64,000 bases of DNA from Arcticibacter pallidicorallinus (GTDB lineage Bacteria; Bacteroidota; Bacteroidia; Sphingobacteriales; Sphingobacteriaceae), in NCBI RefSeq assembly GCF_003002875.1, contig NZ_PVTH01000009.1:80935-144934 (forward strand), in the 5' to 3' direction. A program made the position numbers and the translations under genes. The notes beneath the pieces are model-generated. The model had not been told where the DNA came from. It saw nothing but the letters and a program-made list of their open reading frames with translations, and did no database searches. Below, in pieces: positions 60,612-64,000 of this stretch (position 1 is the stretch's first letter; each line of letters starts with the position of its first letter).

Positions 60612-63217
60612 CCCTTTAGAATTCGTTGAATATCATCCAGCTTCATTAATGCCTCTACTGGCGTTAATGTGTTCACATCAAGATTATTCAGCATATCTCG
60701 TATTTTTACGAGTACCGGATCATCTATCGAGAACATCTGAAGCTGATATGCCTGCTGCTGTACCTTTTTTATGCTGTCTTTGATATGTTCTCCACCCGTT
60801 CTCTCCTGCTCGAGCCTGCGTAAAATTTCATTAGCTCTGGAAATAAGCTTCGGAGGCATTCCAGCCATCTTCGCAACATGAATACCGAAACTGTGTTCAC
60901 TACCCCCAGGCACCAGTTTACGCAAGAATATAACTTTGTTCCCAACCTCTTTAACAGTCACGTTAAAGTTCTTTATTCTGCTAAACGAGTTTGACAGCTC
61001 ATTCAACTCATGGTAATGTGTCGCAAAAAGCGTTTTCGCCTTGGAGGTCGGATGGTTATGAAGAAACTCTGCAATAGCCCACGCAATAGAGATTCCATCA
61101 TACGTAGAAGTACCCCGACCGATCTCATCCAAAAGAATAAGACTTCGCTCTGAAAGGTTATTCATAATACTGGCCGTCTCATTCATCTCCACCATGAAAG
61201 TTGACTCTCCCGATGATAAATTGTCTGACGCGCCTACACGGGTAAAAATCTTATCAACAATGCCGATACAGGCTGCTTTTGCAGGAACGAAACAGCCCAT
61301 CTGAGCCATCAGCACAATTAAGCCGCACTGACGAAGGAGAGCCGATTTACCAGCCATGTTGGGCCCGGTTATGATAATAATCTGCTGAGAATCGTTATCA
61401 AGATGTACATCATTTGTGATATAATCCTCTCCTAGGGGAAGATTTTTTTCTATCACCGGATGCCGTCCCCCTTTAATATCCAGAACGTGGTCATCTGTAA
61501 TAACAGGCTTCACGTAGAAGTTCTTAATTGCAAGCGTTGCAAAGCAAAGAAGTACATCCAGCTGAGCTGTAAGTTGAGCATTCAGCTGAATCGGACGTAT
61601 ATAATCTGAGAGAGAATAAACGAGTTCTGCGTACAATCGGGTCTCCAGCGCATGTATCTTTTCTTCAGCACCCAGAATTTGCTCTTCATACTCCTTCAGC
61701 TCAGGTGTGATATAACGTTCTGCATTGACCAGAGTCTGCTTTCTTATCCACTCCGCGGGCACCTTATCCTTGTGAGAATTAGTAACTTCCAGATAATATC
61801 CGAAGACATTGTTGAAGGCAACCTTCAGCGATGGTATTCCGGTAAGTTCCGCTTCGCGTTTTTGGATTTCAACAAGATAGCCCTTTCCACCAAACGCAAT
61901 TTTACGAAGGCGATCGAGCTCCTCGTTAATGCCGTCTGCTATAACACCGCCCTTTAGAACCAAAGCCGGAGGTTCAGGATGAAGTTCTTTTTCGATTCTT
62001 TCACGAATGAGCATACAGGGATTGAGCTGTTCGGCGATTCGTCTTAAAGCCTCGCTGCCAGAGCTGTCGCAATTATTCTTTATACTTTCAATCGCTATTA
62101 ACGCTCGTTTTAGCTGACAGATCTCCCTTGGATTTGCTTTCTGAAGCCCAACTTTAGATATGAGCCGTTCCAGATCTCCAATCTGACCGATTTCATGAAT
62201 TAAAGCTTCGCGAAGAGCCTCGTTATTAAGAAGGAATTCGACCACATTCAGCCGTTCCTCTATAGGCCTGCGTTCCTTCAATGGCATGACGATCCAACGA
62301 CGAAGCATCCTGGCTCCCATTGGAGAACGCGTTTGGTCCAAGACGTCAACCAATGTAACGGCGTTCTCATTAGCAGACCCGATAAGTTCAAGATTTCTGA
62401 TCGTGAAACGATCAAGCCACATGTATCGATCCTCTTCAATACGCGCAATGGACGAGATATGCTGGAGATTACGGTGTTCCGTCTCGTTAAGATAATGCAA
62501 GGCAACGCCCGCAGCTATATTAGCTACTGCCAGTCTCTCGATACCAAAGCCTTTCAGCGATTTTACCTCAAAATGCTTAAGCAAATTTTCATAGGCGAAG
62601 TCTCCTGCGTATGCCCACTCATCCAGGGTATAGGTATAAAAGCGATCGCCAAAGGCCTCTTTGAACTCATGAGACCGACTTTTCGGAAAAATCACCTCGC
62701 TCGGTTTCAGACTCTGCAGCAGTTTATCGATATATTCGTTAGTGCCCTGAGCAACTAAAAACTCGCCGGTAGAAATGTCTATAAATGCAACACCGGTGAC
62801 ATTCCTGTCAAAATATACCGAAGCCAGGTAGTTATTTGACTTCTGTTGAAGTATATTATCACTATATGCCACTCCGGGTGTTACCAGCTCCGTTACGCCC
62901 CGCTTCACAATCGTTTTGACTGTTTTGGGATCTTCCAGTTGATCACATATAGCAACTCGCTGACCTGCCCTGACTAACTTTGGAAGGTACGTTTCAATAG
63001 AATGGTGAGGAAACCCGGCAAGTTCAATATGCGAAGCCGAGCCATTAGCTCTCTTGGTAAGCACGATACCTAAAATTCCGGCGGCCTTTACAGCATCCTC
63101 TCCGAATGTTTCATAAAAATCTCCAACGCGAAACAGCAATAAAGCACCAGGATATTTCGCCTTGATCGTATTATACTGCTGCATTAGCGGGGTTTCCTTC
63201 GTAGTACTCTTAGCCAA
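60608..63217 (-). CDS. mutS: DNA mismatch repair protein MutS
   Basis: Mismatch recognition ATPase. 869 residues: mismatch-binding N-terminus [34 protein letters not shown] (with the F-x-E motif FYETF), the lever and clamp domains, Walker [39 protein letters not shown] (Walker B) and LFATHYHEL, and a final helix-turn-helix-like end. The F-x-E motif marks the true MutS1 type. Its stop overlaps the lipoprotein gene. Confidence 0.97.
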   Translation of the reverse strand: MAKSTTKETPLMQQYNTIKAKYPGALLLFRVGDFYETFGEDAVKAAGILGIVLTKRANGSASHIELAGFPHHSIETYLPKLVRAGQRVAICDQLEDPKTVKTIVKRGVTELVTPGVAYSDNILQQKSNNYLASVYFDRNVTGVAFIDISTGEFLVAQGTNEYIDKLLQSLKPSEVIFPKSRSHEFKEAFGDRFYTYTLDEWAYAGDFAYENLLKHFEVKSLKGFGIERLAVANIAAGVALHYLNETEHRNLQHISSIARIEEDRYMWLDRFTIRNLELIGSANENAVTLVDVLDQTRSPMGARMLRRWIVMPLKERRPIEERLNVVEFLLNNEALREALIHEIGQIGDLERLISKVGLQKANPREICQLKRALIAIESIKNNCDSSGSEALRRIAEQLNPCMLIRERIEKELHPEPPALVLKGGVIADGINEELDRLRKIAFGGKGYLVEIQKREAELTGIPSLKVAFNNVFGYYLEVTNSHKDKVPAEWIRKQTLVNAERYITPELKEYEEQILGAEEKIHALETRLYAELVYSLSDYIRPIQLNAQLTAQLDVLLCFATLAIKNFYVKPVITDDHVLDIKGGRHPVIEKNLPLGEDYITNDVHLDNDSQQIIIITGPNMAGKSALLRQCGLIVLMAQMGCFVPAKAACIGIVDKIFTRVGASDNLSSGESTFMVEMNETASIMNNLSERSLILLDEIGRGTSTYDGISIAWAIAEFLHNHPTSKAKTLFATHYHELNELSNSFSRIKNFNVTVKEVGNKVIFLRKLVPGGSEHSFGIHVAKMAGMPPKLISRANEILRRLEQERTGGEHIKDSIKKVQQQAYQLQMFSIDDPVLVKIRDMLNNLDVNTLTPVEALMKLDDIQRILKG

Positions 63218-63286
63218 TACCTCTCCTTTTAGTCGCTAAATTAATCAGATTCCCCAGCTTTACAGTATATGTTGAAAAATGATACA

Positions 63287-63634
63287 CTAACCCCAAAAGC
63301 AATAGTACTCGTCTTGCTCTACCAACGCGACAAAGTCGCGAATATTCGGAACCAACGGTTCCGGTGTATAGGCATGCCATCTGAGATCACCTTGCTTCCA
63401 GAAAACCTTCCACATTTTTTTTGACATGACATACGTTGCTTTAGCTACCGGTATCTCAACAATCTCTTCAGGTCTATCCCACCGGGGGCGTATCTCATGA
63501 ATAATCACGCTTTGCTTTTCGATGACATAGGAAAGATCTATCTGAGATCTAAATTCCTCCTCAGGTCTTTTGCGCACAAGGAAGTTTTCCATCGCCTCAA
63601 TTATCTCCAGAGTATGTAATGTTTCAATTGCCAT
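63287..63634 (-). CDS. DUF3024 domain protein
   Basis: A 115-residue protein: IIEAMENFLVRKRPEEEFRSQIDLSYVI, VIIHEIRPRWDRPEEIVEIPVAKATYVMSKKMWKVFWKQGDLRWHAY-like segment split over residues ~50-90, and the closing FVALVEQDEYYCFWG, typical of DUF3024. Function unknown. Single gene, 69 bp before the mutS start on the same strand. Confidence 0.8.
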   Translation of the reverse strand: MAIETLHTLEIIEAMENFLVRKRPEEEFRSQIDLSYVIEKQSVIIHEIRPRWDRPEEIVEIPVAKATYVMSKKMWKVFWKQGDLRWHAYTPEPLVPNIRDFVALVEQDEYYCFWG

Positions 63635-63913
63635 TTGCCATAGGTTTCTGAATCAAATATGGAAAAATATCCTACAATATGAAATAATTAGTTAAAATTA
63701 ATTAAAACTATAATGATAGTGTAAAAGCAACACTTCCGTCACATTATCTGCACAAGTATTACCCAGGATCGAGACCTGAAGACATCCCGAAATTGCCGTA
63801 ACACTAAACTAAAGCAAACATGAAAGGTACCGTTGCAATAACCGAAGAAGAGATTTGAAGAATGGAATGAACCGGTGCTGGATTTCTGTCTATACAACAA
63901 AAGCATAACGCAC
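63635..63913. other. non-coding gap with a possible gene remnant
   Basis: About 280 bp. A short frame at 63821 (MKGTVAITEEEI, then stop) is followed one frame over by FEEWNEPVLDFCLYNK, which may be a decayed gene or chance. No tRNA, riboswitch or clear promoter is seen. Confidence 0.3.
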
Positions 63914-63946
63914 AAAAAAGCCCGGTAGTACTGAAACTACCGGGCT
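63914..63946 (-). terminator. terminator of the rRNA operon
   Basis: On the minus strand, AGCCCGGTAGT (63936-63946 read in reverse) pairs perfectly over 11 bp with ACTACCGGGCT (63919-63929 read in reverse), then a T run from the A-rich 63914-63919. It lies 10 bp past the 5S 3' end. Confidence 0.88.
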
Positions 63947-63956
63947 GATTTAAGAT

Positions 63957-64000
63957 TTGGCACCGACCTACTCTCCCACATGTTACTGCAGTACCATCGG
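63957..64000 (-). rRNA. rrf: 5S ribosomal RNA (3' end only)
   Basis: The last 44 bases, read on the minus strand, end with GGGAGAGTAGGTCGGTGCC, the conserved 3' part of bacterial 5S rRNA, preceded by CCGATGGTACTGC. The rest of the rRNA operon lies outside the window to the right, transcribed toward the window. Confidence 0.85.

Overview
The window comes from the chromosome of a Bacteroidota bacterium, most likely family Sphingobacteriaceae (Pedobacter-like). Supporting signs are the futalosine menaquinone genes, PASTA protein next to ddl, DUF2911 and S46 peptidase families, a K+-dependent membrane pyrophosphatase, A-rich start regions with few Shine-Dalgarno sites, and promoters of the TTTG-N19-TAnnTTTG type. 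No taxonomic search could be run.

Left host part (1-16.1 kb): PASTA protein (cut by the edge), ddl, a hot-dog thioesterase, rpsO, pnp, a lipid kinase, surE, a single-domain response regulator, an AlbA_2 protein, a DUF4442 protein, a DUF2911 protein, hemF, gyrA with two TPR proteins, and a Ku/DUF2383 pair.

Centre (16.18-26.07 kb): a compact 9.86-kb prophage that looks like a relative of the icosahedral single-stranded DNA phage FLiP (Finnlakeviridae). It has about 22 tightly packed, mostly overlapping plus-strand genes. They include many small membrane or basic peptides, a 322-aa candidate double-jelly-roll capsid protein, a GH24 lysozyme, a lytic transglycosylase, a gene II/X-family rolling-circle initiator and a secreted cargo protein. 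It has no integrase. Both ends are 28-bp dif-like sites with the same 6-bp centre, and the outer half of the left one is identical to the E. coli XerD arm. The element therefore probably entered the host dif site using host XerC/XerD, which would place the window at the replication terminus.

Right host part (26.1-64 kb): mqnA / phosphatase / mqnE (futalosine menaquinone pathway); a cystathionine gamma-synthase-family gene; a methionine operon metY-metX-hom behind a SAM-I riboswitch, a 40-codon leader peptide ending in four cysteines and two hairpins; alkyladenine glycosylase and free-Met-sulfoxide reductase; an S46 dipeptidyl peptidase; agmatine deiminase plus N-carbamoylputrescine amidase (putrescine synthesis); cmoA; a membrane methyltransferase; hppA; an amino-acid permease; marC; an RsmB-like methylase and guaA; an M16 protease pair; pyrG-yidC; mqo; an MFS transporter; queG; an exonuclease; an NlpC/P60 lipoprotein with mutS; a DUF3024 protein; and the 3' end of a 5S rRNA on the minus strand at the right edge.

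The two most interesting things are the dif-integrated FLiP-like prophage and the SAM-riboswitch plus poly-cysteine leader ahead of metY.
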